This document shows, one piece after another, positions 14,524 through 23,633 of a stretch of 44,680 nt of DNA. The DNA lies in assembly GCA_900770225.1 (NCBI GenBank), contig CAAGJU010000335.1, positions 1 to 44,680 on the forward strand, given 5' to 3'. Each line of letters starts with the position of its first letter. Position 1 is the first letter of the stretch. The notes below the pieces were generated by a model. The model saw nothing but the letters and a program-made list of their open reading frames with translations. It did not search any database and was not told the DNA's origin. This stretch comes from Lachnospiraceae bacterium. Its GTDB lineage: Bacteria > Bacillota > Clostridia > Lachnospirales > Lachnospiraceae. The position numbers were made by a program, and so were the translations under genes.

Positions 14524-16875
14524 ATGACAAACAGGCTGAAAAAATGGCTGGCGCTGATCACATCAGGCGCTCTGACAGGGAGCATCCTGATGACCTGCCC
14601 GGTACCCGCAGCTGACGCAGTAACCGTCAGCAGCGACTCACAGGATACCGGAAGCGCGGCATCAGTCAGCAGCGACGTGCAGGATACCGGAAGCGCGGCA
14701 TCAGTCAGCAGTGACATGCAGGATACCGGAAACGCCGTCTCAGCAGACAGCGACAGCGCGGAAACCACCGGCGGAGCAGATGCTTCTGACGGAACGGAAT
14801 CAGCGGATACAGAATATCCCGACGGCGCCGGATATCTGGTGACAGATTATGATACGAACGCCGGGGCAGCGGAGTCGGTGGACAGCGGAGATTCCACACT
14901 TCTGAAAGCCAGTGCGATTCCGGCGGCTTATCCCTCGTCGGACATACAGACAGCGGCAGCGTATCTCAACAGCCGCTATCCTGCAGCACGCAATCAGGGA
15001 CCAACCAACACCTGCTGGGCATATTCGGTTATTGCGCAGGCTGAGTTCGGTGCCATCAGCAGCGGTGTTTCCCAGAAGGGAACCGCTACAGATTACAGTG
15101 ACCTGGCACTGGCCTACAGCACCTATGCGACGTCATTTGCAGATCCGCTGGGCGGACTGAACGACACGCTGACCCTCAGCAGCGGCAGCTGGAACAGCAT
15201 CGGCGGTTCGATTCCCTGGGCTCTGCTGGCACTCACAAGGTGGACGGGCGTTTCTGATGAGTCTCTTCTTCCGGACTCCTCTCTCGTCACAAGTCTCAAA
15301 AAGACACTGACCTCGGATGAGATGACGGATGACGAGCTTCATCTGAAAGATTTTTACCTGATCAGCAGGGGCGATGGCTCCGACGGCTATGAAGAGGTCA
15401 AACAGGCGATCCTGAAGCTCGGCGGCGTATGTACGTCATTGTGTTACAGGAGCACCTATCTGAACAAAACAAATAATGCCTATTACTGTACCGAGACAAC
15501 GCCGAATCATGCGGTGGAGATCGTAGGCTGGAATGATGATTTTGCCAGCACGAATTTTTCCCAGCTGCCTGCGGGAAACGGGGCATGGCTCTGCCGGAAC
15601 AGCTACGGCACCGGATTCGGAACCGATGGCTACTTCTGGATCTCGTATTATGATGCCTCGCTGGCGGATACGCTGTATGCGGCTGATTATGAGACAGCAA
15701 CACAGTACGACAACAACTATCAGTATGACGGCAGCTACGGTACGACGGCCATGACGTTCAGACAGAGCGGCAAAGATTATAATGTGTCAAAGGCTGCCAA
15801 TATTTTTAAGGCGAAAAGAGATGCCGAGACGCTCGGTGCGATCGGGATCTATCTGCCGGCAAATGTGGAAACCTGCACCGTGACAGTTTATACAAATCTG
15901 ACCAATGCCGCGAATCCGGAGAGCGGATCAAAAGTTTCGCAGATCACTACAAAACCGGGCAGCCGTCTGGGCTATGCTTTCAGCGGATATTATCAGATAC
16001 CGCTCAGCACAAGGGTATACCTGTCAAAAGGAGAGTTATTCTCCGTTGTGGTCAGCATCACCGGCGTGAATGGAACCGATGTCGCGCTTCAGCGGGAGAG
16101 CAATGGCGGTGATACGTCCGGTACGGTCAAGTACACTGCTGTTATCGACGAAGGCCAGAGTTTTCTGTCCTACTTCGGCAGCTGGGTGGACATGAAAAAT
16201 TTCGGTTATGACGGAAATCTGCGGGTGAAGGCCTTTACCACCACATCAACCGCAGGCACGCCGGTATTTACCGATGTATCCAAAGACAGTTCTTATTATC
16301 AGGCGATATCCTGGGCGCGGGAATACGGCATCACGGAAGGCAAGACCGATACTTTGTTCGGGCCGAATGACCCCATCACCCGGGGGCAGATGGTCGCCTT
16401 CTTATACCGGTATTACGTGAACGCGGCGGCGGACGATGAGAACGGCAATATGTTTGGCACAGATCAGACGTACACGGAGCCGTTCACGGACGTGACCGAC
16501 GAAGATACTTTCGCGAAACAGATTGCCTGGGCTTATGGCAATGGCATTACCAACGGCACGACAGATACGACATTTTCGGCGAATTCTCCTGTCACGCGGG
16601 CACAGGTGGTCACCTTCCTGTACCGGGCGGCACAGAAGTTCGGCAGTACAGACAATCTGGCCACTGTTTCCTTTACCGACGTGCCGAATAACGCAGAGCA
16701 TCCAGTCTACTATTATGAATCGCTCCGGTGGGGTGTGGGAAATCAGATCACATCCGGATTTTCGGACGGAACCTTCGGCCCGGGTAAGACGTGTACCAGA
16801 GCGCAGGGCATAACCTTCCTGTACAGAGCCGCAAAGGCCAGTGAGCTCGCCACCGGACACAGCCTGCTGTACTGA
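14524..16875 (+). CDS. Secreted C1 cysteine protease with SLH domains
   Basis: A 783-residue surface protein. A signal peptide (KKWLALITSGALTGSILM) is followed by a Ser/Asp-rich linker with three 13-residue repeats, then a papain-like catalytic domain: GPTNTCWAYS with nucleophile Cys164, HAVEIVGWNDDF with His329 and WLCRNSYGTGFG with Asn359. A beta-rich region at about 430-600 resembles the lectin-like domain commonly joined to these peptidases. Three C-terminal SLH domains (each FTDV...TRxQ..FLYR) anchor the protein to secondary cell-wall polymer. I chose ATG 14524, eight bases after GGAG, over GTG 14506. It probably processes surface or environmental proteins. Confidence 0.9.
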   Translation: MTNRLKKWLALITSGALTGSILMTCPVPAADAVTVSSDSQDTGSAASVSSDVQDTGSAASVSSDMQDTGNAVSADSDSAETTGGADASDGTESADTEYPDGAGYLVTDYDTNAGAAESVDSGDSTLLKASAIPAAYPSSDIQTAAAYLNSRYPAARNQGPTNTCWAYSVIAQAEFGAISSGVSQKGTATDYSDLALAYSTYATSFADPLGGLNDTLTLSSGSWNSIGGSIPWALLALTRWTGVSDESLLPDSSLVTSLKKTLTSDEMTDDELHLKDFYLISRGDGSDGYEEVKQAILKLGGVCTSLCYRSTYLNKTNNAYYCTETTPNHAVEIVGWNDDFASTNFSQLPAGNGAWLCRNSYGTGFGTDGYFWISYYDASLADTLYAADYETATQYDNNYQYDGSYGTTAMTFRQSGKDYNVSKAANIFKAKRDAETLGAIGIYLPANVETCTVTVYTNLTNAANPESGSKVSQITTKPGSRLGYAFSGYYQIPLSTRVYLSKGELFSVVVSITGVNGTDVALQRESNGGDTSGTVKYTAVIDEGQSFLSYFGSWVDMKNFGYDGNLRVKAFTTTSTAGTPVFTDVSKDSSYYQAISWAREYGITEGKTDTLFGPNDPITRGQMVAFLYRYYVNAAADDENGNMFGTDQTYTEPFTDVTDEDTFAKQIAWAYGNGITNGTTDTTFSANSPVTRAQVVTFLYRAAQKFGSTDNLATVSFTDVPNNAEHPVYYYESLRWGVGNQITSGFSDGTFGPGKTCTRAQGITFLYRAAKASELATGHSLLY
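14626..14742 (+). repeat. In-frame 39-bp tandem repeat in C1 protease gene
   Basis: Three units beginning at 14626, 14665 and 14704 encode VSSDSQDTGSAAS with small changes, just after the signal peptide. The tract probably forms an extended spacer between membrane and catalytic domain. Confidence 0.88.
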
Positions 16876-16974
16876 ACACTTGATAGCAATCTTATAGAAT
16901 GTCCGGAAATACAGATGCCTCCAACCGGTTGCGACCTGTCTTGTCCGGCGGTATGCACTATGCTAAGATGAGAT

Positions 16975-17074
16975 GATAACAGTGTCAAAAGTCATCACCC
17001 ACGTTGCGCTTGTGCAAAAGTGGGTGAATGACTTATTGACACGCCCGGTTATCATACTTATGACACCTGTATCA
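16975..17074 (+). repeat. Interspersed repeat family R2, copy b
   Basis: The left arm GATAAC-AG-TGTCAAAAGTCATCACCCAC pairs with a right arm GTGGGTGAATGACTTATTGACA ... GTTATC (each given in parts), forming an imperfect hairpin of about 30 pairs. It is followed by the family tail ATCATACTTATGACACC. Compared with the copy at the right edge of the window, the roughly 95-base central block is missing. The element lies between the protease and L,D-transpeptidase genes. Confidence 0.8.
17036..17064 (+). promoter_or_regulatory. Promoter of L,D-transpeptidase within R2 repeat
   Basis: TTGACA at 17036-17041 and TATGAC at 17059-17064 are exactly 17 bases apart and lie about 100 bases before the ATG at 17160. 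Both boxes are part of the R2 repeat, so the repeat itself may supply the promoter. Confidence 0.6.
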
Positions 17075-17159
17075 TGAGATTAGCTTTGAGCAATAAAATA
17101 TCTGGAAACTGCGGTTATACACACGCTGCAGCGGACAGAAAATAAAAAGGGGGATAGAT

Positions 17160-19373
17160 ATGAGAGGAAAGTTTGGCCTGTGGCTGGCGGCAGCCTGCTT
17201 CGGCGGGGTTCTTGTCGCAGCTCAGCCACAAAATGTCAGGGCGGCAGATGCCGCAGGGTCACAGTACGTCACTGCTTCTGACAGCGTGACGGCCGGTGAA
17301 ACAGAAACGCCGGTCGGATCAGCCGATGACGCGACGAAATCAGATGATGTATCGCTGAAGATCAGCAGCGCACAGCCGGCGGAAGAAACAAAGGCTTCAT
17401 CCGACAGCAGCGAAGGACAGCCGGAAGAAACAAAGATTTCCGCTGACAGCAGCGAAGTACAGTCTGAAGAAGTGAAGACTTCCTCTGACAGCAGTGAGGT
17501 ACAGCCGGAGGATGCGCAGGTATCTGCCGACGATGCTGATGATCAGACAGAAGTGGTTTCGGCTCAGACGTATGAGAAGACGGTGCAGGATGGTACCTAT
17601 GTGATCATGTCGGATGTCGAGGGATTTAAAGCCCTGGATATCAGTGGCGGAAGCACAGCTGACGGAGCCAATGTGCAGCTCTATGACGCGAATGGGACGA
17701 AAGCGCAGAAATTCAATGTGGCTTGGGATGACAATAAACAGTCTTACTCGATCACCAATGTGAATTCCGGAAAGAGTCTGCATGTGGCTGGAAACGGCAG
17801 TGCATCGGGAACCAATCTGGAGCAGTCCACTTCCGACGGTTCTGACAGTCAGAGATGGTACATCGTAAAGAATGGCAGCGGATACGAGATTGTATCCGTA
17901 CTGAACGGACTGGCAGTGGACATCTGCAACGGAAGTACGGACAATGGCACAAATGCCTGGCTTTATTCACGCAATCAGGCGGCTGCGCAAATTTTCCAGT
18001 TTCTGACATCCTCTGATGCTTTCACGAATTTTTCTGATGGTGTCTACACATTTGCCACAGCTGCCAACTCTTCCGTGAACATGGACATCAGCAATGCGTC
18101 CATGGAGGACGGCGGAAATCTGCAACTCTATACGAATAATGGCAATAATGCACAGAAATTCATTCTGACTTCGGCGGGAAACAGTTCCTGGCGTATAACA
18201 TCTCTCAATTCCGGCATGACCATCGGCGTGGATGGGAACGGCAGACAGTCGGGCAGCAATGTGCATCAGGAGAATAACAGCAATGGTATCAACCAGCGCT
18301 GGTATATCCGGAACACAGGGGATGGCACCTGCTATATCATACCCGCAGAGGCGCCGGATAAGGCACTGGATGCCACAAACGGCAGCGCGGCTGCGGGCAC
18401 CAATGTTCAGATCTACCGGAAGAACGGTACAGCGGCGCAGAAATTCATCGCTTCACGGCTGAACTACTCAGCTCCGGTCAGCGGCGAATATTTTATCGTG
18501 AGTTCTGCATCGGACAAAACACTGGACATCAGCAATGGCTCGAGAAAAATGGAAGCCAACCTTCAGATCTACGAACAGAACGGTTCAAGAGCGCAGAAGT
18601 TTCTGGTTCATGACCTGGGAAATGGCTTCGTGACCATCGAAAATGCCAATTCGCGCCATTACCTGGATGTTGAAAATGGAAGCACCGTAAATGCGGCTAA
18701 CGTCCGGCAGTACAGAGATAACGGGACCATGGCGCAGCGCTGGATCGCCCACGACAATGGTGACGGTACATTTTCCTTCATCAATGCGAACAGCAGCAGA
18801 GTGCTTGATATAGCCAACGGCAGCACATCAAACAGAGCCAATGTTCAGCAGTACGCCTGGAACGGCTCCGGCGCGCAGAGATTCCGGATGGTACAGACGG
18901 CTGAAGATGTCAACACCGAAGCCATTGACTACAGCGTGGAACCAAAACCGGTTCCGGTAGACGAGATGGACGCCAGGGCAGCCGGCTACGCGAGTAGCAC
19001 ACCGTACCTTATCCTTGTGAACTGCGGACGGCATCTGGTTAATGTTTATTACGGCTCTCAGAATAACTGGAAACGGGCGCAGTCCTATGCCTGCGGCAAC
19101 GGAGCACCGGCTACGCCTACGATCCACGGTGAATTCACAGTGGGAATCAAACAGCCGTCGTTCGGTCACGGCTATACCTGCTGGTATGCAACGCAGATCT
19201 ACGGAGGCTATCTGTTCCATTCTGTGCTCTACTATCCGGGATCACAGACCAGCATCAAGGACGGGCGGCTCGGTATGGCGGTATCCCATGGCTGCGTACG
19301 TCTGGCCATTGAAAATGCAAAGTGGATCTATGACAATATCCCGCATGGCACGAAGGTGGTTGTGTATAACTAA
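17160..19373 (+). CDS. L,D-transpeptidase with ricin-type lectin repeats
   Basis: A 737-residue secreted cell-wall enzyme. A signal peptide (LWLAAACFGGVLVAA) precedes an acidic linker of 14-residue repeats (such as VQSEEVKTSSDSSE), then nine ricin-type units (LDISNGS ... AQKF or QRWY) that would make three beta-trefoils for glycan binding, from about residue 140 to 575. The C-terminal YkuD domain ends with IHGEFTVG, a FHSVLYYPG strand and the SHGCVRL motif whose Cys712 is the nucleophile. The enzyme forms 3-3 peptidoglycan cross-links or attaches molecules to the wall; the lectin part likely positions it. A GGGGG-rich ribosome site precedes the ATG. It is transcribed independently of the protease before it. 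Confidence 0.9.
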   Translation: MRGKFGLWLAAACFGGVLVAAQPQNVRAADAAGSQYVTASDSVTAGETETPVGSADDATKSDDVSLKISSAQPAEETKASSDSSEGQPEETKISADSSEVQSEEVKTSSDSSEVQPEDAQVSADDADDQTEVVSAQTYEKTVQDGTYVIMSDVEGFKALDISGGSTADGANVQLYDANGTKAQKFNVAWDDNKQSYSITNVNSGKSLHVAGNGSASGTNLEQSTSDGSDSQRWYIVKNGSGYEIVSVLNGLAVDICNGSTDNGTNAWLYSRNQAAAQIFQFLTSSDAFTNFSDGVYTFATAANSSVNMDISNASMEDGGNLQLYTNNGNNAQKFILTSAGNSSWRITSLNSGMTIGVDGNGRQSGSNVHQENNSNGINQRWYIRNTGDGTCYIIPAEAPDKALDATNGSAAAGTNVQIYRKNGTAAQKFIASRLNYSAPVSGEYFIVSSASDKTLDISNGSRKMEANLQIYEQNGSRAQKFLVHDLGNGFVTIENANSRHYLDVENGSTVNAANVRQYRDNGTMAQRWIAHDNGDGTFSFINANSSRVLDIANGSTSNRANVQQYAWNGSGAQRFRMVQTAEDVNTEAIDYSVEPKPVPVDEMDARAAGYASSTPYLILVNCGRHLVNVYYGSQNNWKRAQSYACGNGAPATPTIHGEFTVGIKQPSFGHGYTCWYATQIYGGYLFHSVLYYPGSQTSIKDGRLGMAVSHGCVRLAIENAKWIYDNIPHGTKVVVYN
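17385..17525 (+). repeat. In-frame 42-bp repeats in L,D-transpeptidase gene
   Basis: About three and a half units of 14 residues with the core EETK(I/A)SxDSSEVQ follow the signal peptide region. They are acidic and Ser-rich and probably act as a wall-spanning spacer. Confidence 0.75.
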
Positions 19374-19476
19374 GTGCAGAAATGCCCTGGCGTTGTGAAA
19401 AGCGCAGGAGCGTTTTGGCGTTACATAAGGCATTACAGATGCGTTAAGTTATTGACAGAAAAAGGAGGGACTGTCT

Positions 19477-19854
19477 ATGTTGTTTTATCGTTGTGAAGGA
19501 TGTGGAAACTTTATTACTTTTCTCGGTGAGAAAACAGCCTGCACGCCGAAGTGCTGCGGAACAGAGATGAAAGAGCTCATCGCGAACACGACAGATGCCG
19601 CAGCTGAGAAACATGTACCGGTAGTTGAGATCTCCGGGAATACCGTGACAGTGAAGGTAGGGTCTGTGGCTCATCCGATGCTCCCTGAGCATCATATCGA
19701 GTTTATCGTTCTGGAGACGGAAAACGGTTTCCAGAAGAAGGATCTGACCGTTGGAGCGGCGCCGGAGGCTGTCTTCGTGATGGCTGACGGTGAAAAGCCG
19801 AAGGCAGTATATGAGTACTGCAATCTTCACGGACTCTGGAAAGCAGACATCTGA
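19477..19854 (+). CDS. dfx: Desulfoferrodoxin (superoxide reductase)
   Basis: A 125-residue superoxide reductase, which reduces superoxide to hydrogen peroxide without making oxygen, typical of anaerobes. The N-terminal desulforedoxin-type iron site is seen as CEGCG and CTPKCCGTEM. The catalytic iron site has KHVPVVE (His and Lys), SVAHPMLPEHHIEFI (two His) and YCNLHGLW near the C terminus (Cys and His ligands). Both centres are intact, so it is of the two-iron (2Fe) class. AAAGGAGGG lies before the ATG. The gene stands alone with its own terminator. Confidence 0.95.
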   Translation: MLFYRCEGCGNFITFLGEKTACTPKCCGTEMKELIANTTDAAAEKHVPVVEISGNTVTVKVGSVAHPMLPEHHIEFIVLETENGFQKKDLTVGAAPEAVFVMADGEKPKAVYEYCNLHGLWKADI

Positions 19855-19881
19855 TCTTTCCGTTAAATCAGCAATTATTCG

Positions 19882-19913
19882 GGCCGGTTCTGCATGCGCA
19901 GGACCGGCCTTTT
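19882..19913 (+). terminator. Intrinsic terminator after dfx
   Basis: GGCCGGTTCTGC at 19882-19893 pairs with GCAGGACCGGCC at 19898-19909 (one G-T pair), loop of four, followed by TTTT. It lies about 30 bases after the stop codon. Confidence 0.9.
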
Positions 19914-20018
19914 CGTGCTTTCCCAAAAATGACGTCACAGTTCATACACTGGCAAAAAACCACGGGACACACGGAGAGTAAACAGTATCATAATTATTAC
20001 GGAAAGGAAGGAAATGGT

Positions 20019-20047
20019 TTGAACCACGCCGTCAATTATTGTATGAT
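20019..20047 (+). promoter_or_regulatory. Promoter candidate of algI operon
   Basis: TTGAAC at 20019-20024 and TATGAT at 20042-20047, 17 bases apart. The following leader contains small hairpins, including ATGCTG-ATTT-CAGCAT just before the ribosome site. No known riboswitch is recognised. Confidence 0.45.
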
Positions 20048-20130
20048 GGTTCACGTTGACTTAATGGCCATAGCAATCCCGCATCGCCTGGGAGAGATGC
20101 TGATTTCAGCATAGGTGAAAAGGAGCCGCA

Positions 20131-21567
20131 TTGGTTTTTTCCAGTCTGTTTTTTGTGTTCTTTTTTCTTGTCCTGAATATCATATCGCAGGTCATTCTGA
20201 GAAATCCGCGCCACAAGAACATCGCCATGCTGATTTTTTCGCTGGTGTTCTACGCATGGGGCGGACCGCGCTATCTGCTTCTGCTGATGGGAATGGCGGC
20301 GATCTGCTGGGTCGGTGCGCTGCGCATCGAGCAGACCCGCACGAAGAACGGGCATAAGGCGGCCATGATCATCACAGTGGCGGCCTGTCTGGCGATCCTG
20401 GGCATTTTCAAATACACGGGATTTTTCCTGACCACAGTGAAAAAATTTACCGGCGTGCCGGAGATCATTCCGCAGATCGCGCTGCCGATCGGAATTTCCT
20501 TCTATACTTTTCAGCTGATTTCCTATGTGGTCGATGTCTATCGAAGAGATACGGAAGCACAGCATAAATACTGGATGCTGCTTCTGTATGCATCGCTTTT
20601 TCATCAGTGTATTGCAGGACCGATCGTCAGGTATAAGGATATTGCATCGGATCTGGAGAAAAGGACAACGAAGACCGAGGAGATCAGCCGGGGTGTGAGC
20701 CGTTTTGCCATCGGACTTGCCAAGAAGGCAATTCTGGCCAATGGCTGTGCGTCGCTCGCGGATACGCTGCTGACGGGAACGGCGGCGGAAATGGCCACCG
20801 TACCAGCGACCGGCGTGATGCTCAGCTCACTGGCTTATATGCTGGAGATCTACCTCGATTTTTCCGCCTATTCTGACATGGCGATCGGCATGGGCCTGAT
20901 GTGCGGACTGCATTACAGAGAGAATTTCAATTATCCGTATATCTCAAGGTCCGTGACGGAATTCTGGCGCAGATGGCATATATCGCTGAGTATGTTCTTC
21001 CGGGATTACGTGTACATACCGCTCGGCGGCAGCCGGTGTTCGCTTGGCCGACAGATTTTTAACCTGCTGGTCGTCTGGAGCCTGACGGGACTCTGGCACG
21101 GTGCGAGCTGGAATTTTGTTATCTGGGGCCTCGGATACGGCGTGCTGCTGATGATCGAACGCTACATCATCGGAAGAGACCGCTGGAATAAAGTGCCGGC
21201 GGTAATCAGCCGTCCGGTCGTCCTTCTGATCGTGTATGTGGGATGGATCATTTTCCGCTTTACGGACAGAGCCAGCCTTGCGGTTGTGCTGAAGGGACTG
21301 TTCTGCATGAACGGCAATGCGCTTTACAGTACTTCCGTCGGCCTTATGTTCAAAAATAATATTTTCTTCCTGATCTTCTGCTGTGCGGCGTGCACACCGC
21401 TCGGCGTGAAGCTGATGGAGAAAATCAGAGGAGCCGTCAGTGATAAGGAGCGGCTTCGGAGCGTGCTGGCTGTGTGGGACGTGGTCTATCCGACTTTGCT
21501 TCTGATCCTGTCGGCGATGGCACTCGCCGGGGACAGCTACAATCCGTTCCTGTATTTCCGGTTCTGA
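20131..21567 (+). CDS. algI: MBOAT O-acyltransferase (AlgI-like)
   Basis: A 478-residue multi-pass membrane protein of the AlgI/DltB MBOAT family, which moves acetyl groups across the membrane for O-acetylation of cell-surface polysaccharides. Family segments: YAWGGPRYLLLLM near residue 45, LPIGISFYTFQLISYVVDVYR near 120, LDFSAYSDMAIG near 245, FWRRWHISLS near 280, and GLWHGASWNF with the conserved His323. About ten to twelve membrane segments are predicted. The start is TTG 20131, five bases after AAAAGGAG. The DHHW-type partner follows 44 bases later, an arrangement typical of an acetylation pair. Confidence 0.9.
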   Translation: MVFSSLFFVFFFLVLNIISQVILRNPRHKNIAMLIFSLVFYAWGGPRYLLLLMGMAAICWVGALRIEQTRTKNGHKAAMIITVAACLAILGIFKYTGFFLTTVKKFTGVPEIIPQIALPIGISFYTFQLISYVVDVYRRDTEAQHKYWMLLLYASLFHQCIAGPIVRYKDIASDLEKRTTKTEEISRGVSRFAIGLAKKAILANGCASLADTLLTGTAAEMATVPATGVMLSSLAYMLEIYLDFSAYSDMAIGMGLMCGLHYRENFNYPYISRSVTEFWRRWHISLSMFFRDYVYIPLGGSRCSLGRQIFNLLVVWSLTGLWHGASWNFVIWGLGYGVLLMIERYIIGRDRWNKVPAVISRPVVLLIVYVGWIIFRFTDRASLAVVLKGLFCMNGNALYSTSVGLMFKNNIFFLIFCCAACTPLGVKLMEKIRGAVSDKERLRSVLAVWDVVYPTLLLILSAMALAGDSYNPFLYFRF

Positions 21568-21611
21568 TCAAGTATTTTCAGTTTTGATCAAATGAAGGTG
21601 AAACTGCTGAC

Positions 21612-23375
21612 ATGAACAATACAGATGAACATGAAACAGAACATGATGTAAAAGCGAGTGACAGAGACGACATTCTTCATACGGACGCTTCGACAGCACA
21701 GGGCAGTGCAGAGGACGAAAATAACATTCTTCATGAAGAAGCCCTGCTGACACAGAGCAGAGAAGAGAATGAAGACGGCATTCTTCATGCGGAAGCCCAG
21801 GCTTCGTGGGACGGCGTGCGACTGGATGCTCTGCAGGAGCTGTCAGCGCGAAGAAAGCAGTGGGAGAAAAAGAGAGAGAGCCGTGAACGGCATTTGACAG
21901 AGGTATCCGGACTGCTTCGCATCCGGCTGTTCATGATCGTGCTGTTTGTGTTTTTTGTAATCGGACTGGTGTGGCCCGCCAGACCGGATACATCGACGCT
22001 GGAAAAACGTACGCTCACAAAATTTCCCACGCTCACAGCAGAGAGTTTTCTGGACGGTGTTTTTTTCAGCGGGATCTCAACCTGGTATGCGGATACCTAT
22101 CCGCTGCGGGAATCGATGATCGCCGGATTCATGAAATTTAAGAATCTCTATGGCATACGCTCGGAACAGCTGATCCGCAGGGACAGCACGGCAGCAAGGG
22201 AGGATATCCCGGCATCTGCGAACGAGTCCGTGCTGGCGTCATCTTCCGGTAAAAATAATGAGACCACATCCTCTGTTTCAACATCGGAGCATGTCTCCGG
22301 GAATACAGAGGCCACACAGAGTACGCAAGACCAGAATACGGCAGATGCGCAGGATACGGCAGACGCACAGAATGCGGCAGATGCGGCGAATACAGCAGAT
22401 GCACAGAATGCGGCAGACGCGGCGAATACGGCAGATGCAGGGAACACGGCAGATACAGATGACACGACCGTGGCGGCCATGGATCTGCAGGGCGATATCT
22501 ATATCTCCGGGAATAACGGCTATGGACTGTATTATTTTCATCAGGACCAGGCTGATCAGATGATCAGCACGTTTAATCAGATTTATGATAAAATTCATGA
22601 TAAGGCGAACATGTATCTGATGATCGTTCCCAACGGTTCGGCAGTCGAGCTGAATAAGGCAACACTGGAGAGCCTGGGCGCAAGCAATGACGGTGATGCG
22701 ATACAATATATGTACAGCGGGCTGGAAGACGGGATCAGGACCATTGATGCCTGCACAGCCCTGAAAGATCATAAGAACGAGTACATTTACTATCATACCG
22801 ATCATCACTGGACACAGCTCGGTTCCTATTATGCATATCGGGCATTCTGTTCTGTGAAGGGTATCACGCCGCATGAATTGCCGGAATTTACAGAGAAGGA
22901 TTATCCGGGATTTCTGGGAAGCTATTACTCTGAGAGCAATCAGGCCCCCGCACTGGCAGCGAATCCCGACACGGTTCAGACGTGGAAGCCGAACGGGACA
23001 AACGACATGACGTTCGTTTCCACCGACGGGACAAAAACAGACTGGTGGATCATCGGTGACGTGTCGAATGCGGATGCATCGACCAAATACGACGCCTTTA
23101 CGGGCGGCGACAATCCGTTCAGCTATGTCCATAATGATGCCATACAGGATGGAAGCTCGGTTCTTGTCATCAAGGATTCATACGGCAATGCTTTTATCCC
23201 GTGGCTGATTGATCATTATGAAAATATATACTGGATCGATCCCAGGTATGATACAACAGATACGGTGTCAAAGCTGGAATCGGAGTACGGCATCGATGAT
23301 GTGATCTATGAATGCAGCATCTATAACGCCACGACGACAGTGCTGCAGGATGCCTATGCCGCGATCGGGCAGTGA
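21612..23375 (+). CDS. DHHW/AlgJ-like surface polysaccharide acetylation protein
   Basis: A 587-residue protein with a long cytosolic N terminus (about 100 residues, with ILHTEA-like repeats), one membrane segment (FMIVLFVFFVIGLVW near 105-120) and an extracellular SGNH-like domain. It has the DHHW-family signatures: LEKRTLTKFPTLT after the membrane segment, WYADTYPLRE, YYHTDHHWTQLGSYYAY and IKDSYGNAFIPW. Such proteins work with the MBOAT partner to transfer acetyl groups onto exported glycans. A low-complexity tract of Ala/Asp/Asn/Thr (such as NTADAQNAADA) lies between about 235 and 285. It is the second gene of the algI operon. Confidence 0.85.
   Translation: MNNTDEHETEHDVKASDRDDILHTDASTAQGSAEDENNILHEEALLTQSREENEDGILHAEAQASWDGVRLDALQELSARRKQWEKKRESRERHLTEVSGLLRIRLFMIVLFVFFVIGLVWPARPDTSTLEKRTLTKFPTLTAESFLDGVFFSGISTWYADTYPLRESMIAGFMKFKNLYGIRSEQLIRRDSTAAREDIPASANESVLASSSGKNNETTSSVSTSEHVSGNTEATQSTQDQNTADAQDTADAQNAADAANTADAQNAADAANTADAGNTADTDDTTVAAMDLQGDIYISGNNGYGLYYFHQDQADQMISTFNQIYDKIHDKANMYLMIVPNGSAVELNKATLESLGASNDGDAIQYMYSGLEDGIRTIDACTALKDHKNEYIYYHTDHHWTQLGSYYAYRAFCSVKGITPHELPEFTEKDYPGFLGSYYSESNQAPALAANPDTVQTWKPNGTNDMTFVSTDGTKTDWWIIGDVSNADASTKYDAFTGGDNPFSYVHNDAIQDGSSVLVIKDSYGNAFIPWLIDHYENIYWIDPRYDTTDTVSKLESEYGIDDVIYECSIYNATTTVLQDAYAAIGQ
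22337..22463 (+). repeat. In-frame Ala-Asp repeat tract in DHHW gene
   Basis: Short degenerate units of 9-18 bases encode NTADAQ, NAADAA and NTADAG in tandem. The tract is a linker between the membrane-proximal segment and the main extracellular domain. Confidence 0.8.
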
Positions 23376-23397
23376 GCCGCATCAGTAAAATTAAAGC

Positions 23398-23614
23398 GTG
23401 CAATACAGTACGCCGCTGAGAGCAGCGACAGACGCTGAGCAGCATCAGATCAGATAGAATGTGTAATACACCGCAGACAGCGGTGACAGACAATAGCTGT
23501 AACAGCTCAGATAAAACGTGCAATACACCGCAGACAGCGGTGACAGACAATGAGCTGGCTTTATCAGCTCAGAAAAATGTGTAATACGCCGCAGACAGCA
23601 GCGGCAGACAGTGG
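23398..23614. repeat. Tandem repeat of about 60 bp with hairpins
   Basis: Four units start at 23398, 23461, 23518 and 23579 (lengths 63, 57, 61 and a partial 36). Each starts GTG(C/T)AATAC and contains a hairpin of the form CACCGC-AGACA-GCGGTG; the middle units add a second hairpin with AGCTG/CAGCT arms. The array fills the gap between the DHHW gene and the PfkB kinase and ends just before the kinase ribosome site. Confidence 0.85.
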
Positions 23615-23633
23615 AAAAGGAAGGGAGAAGGCT

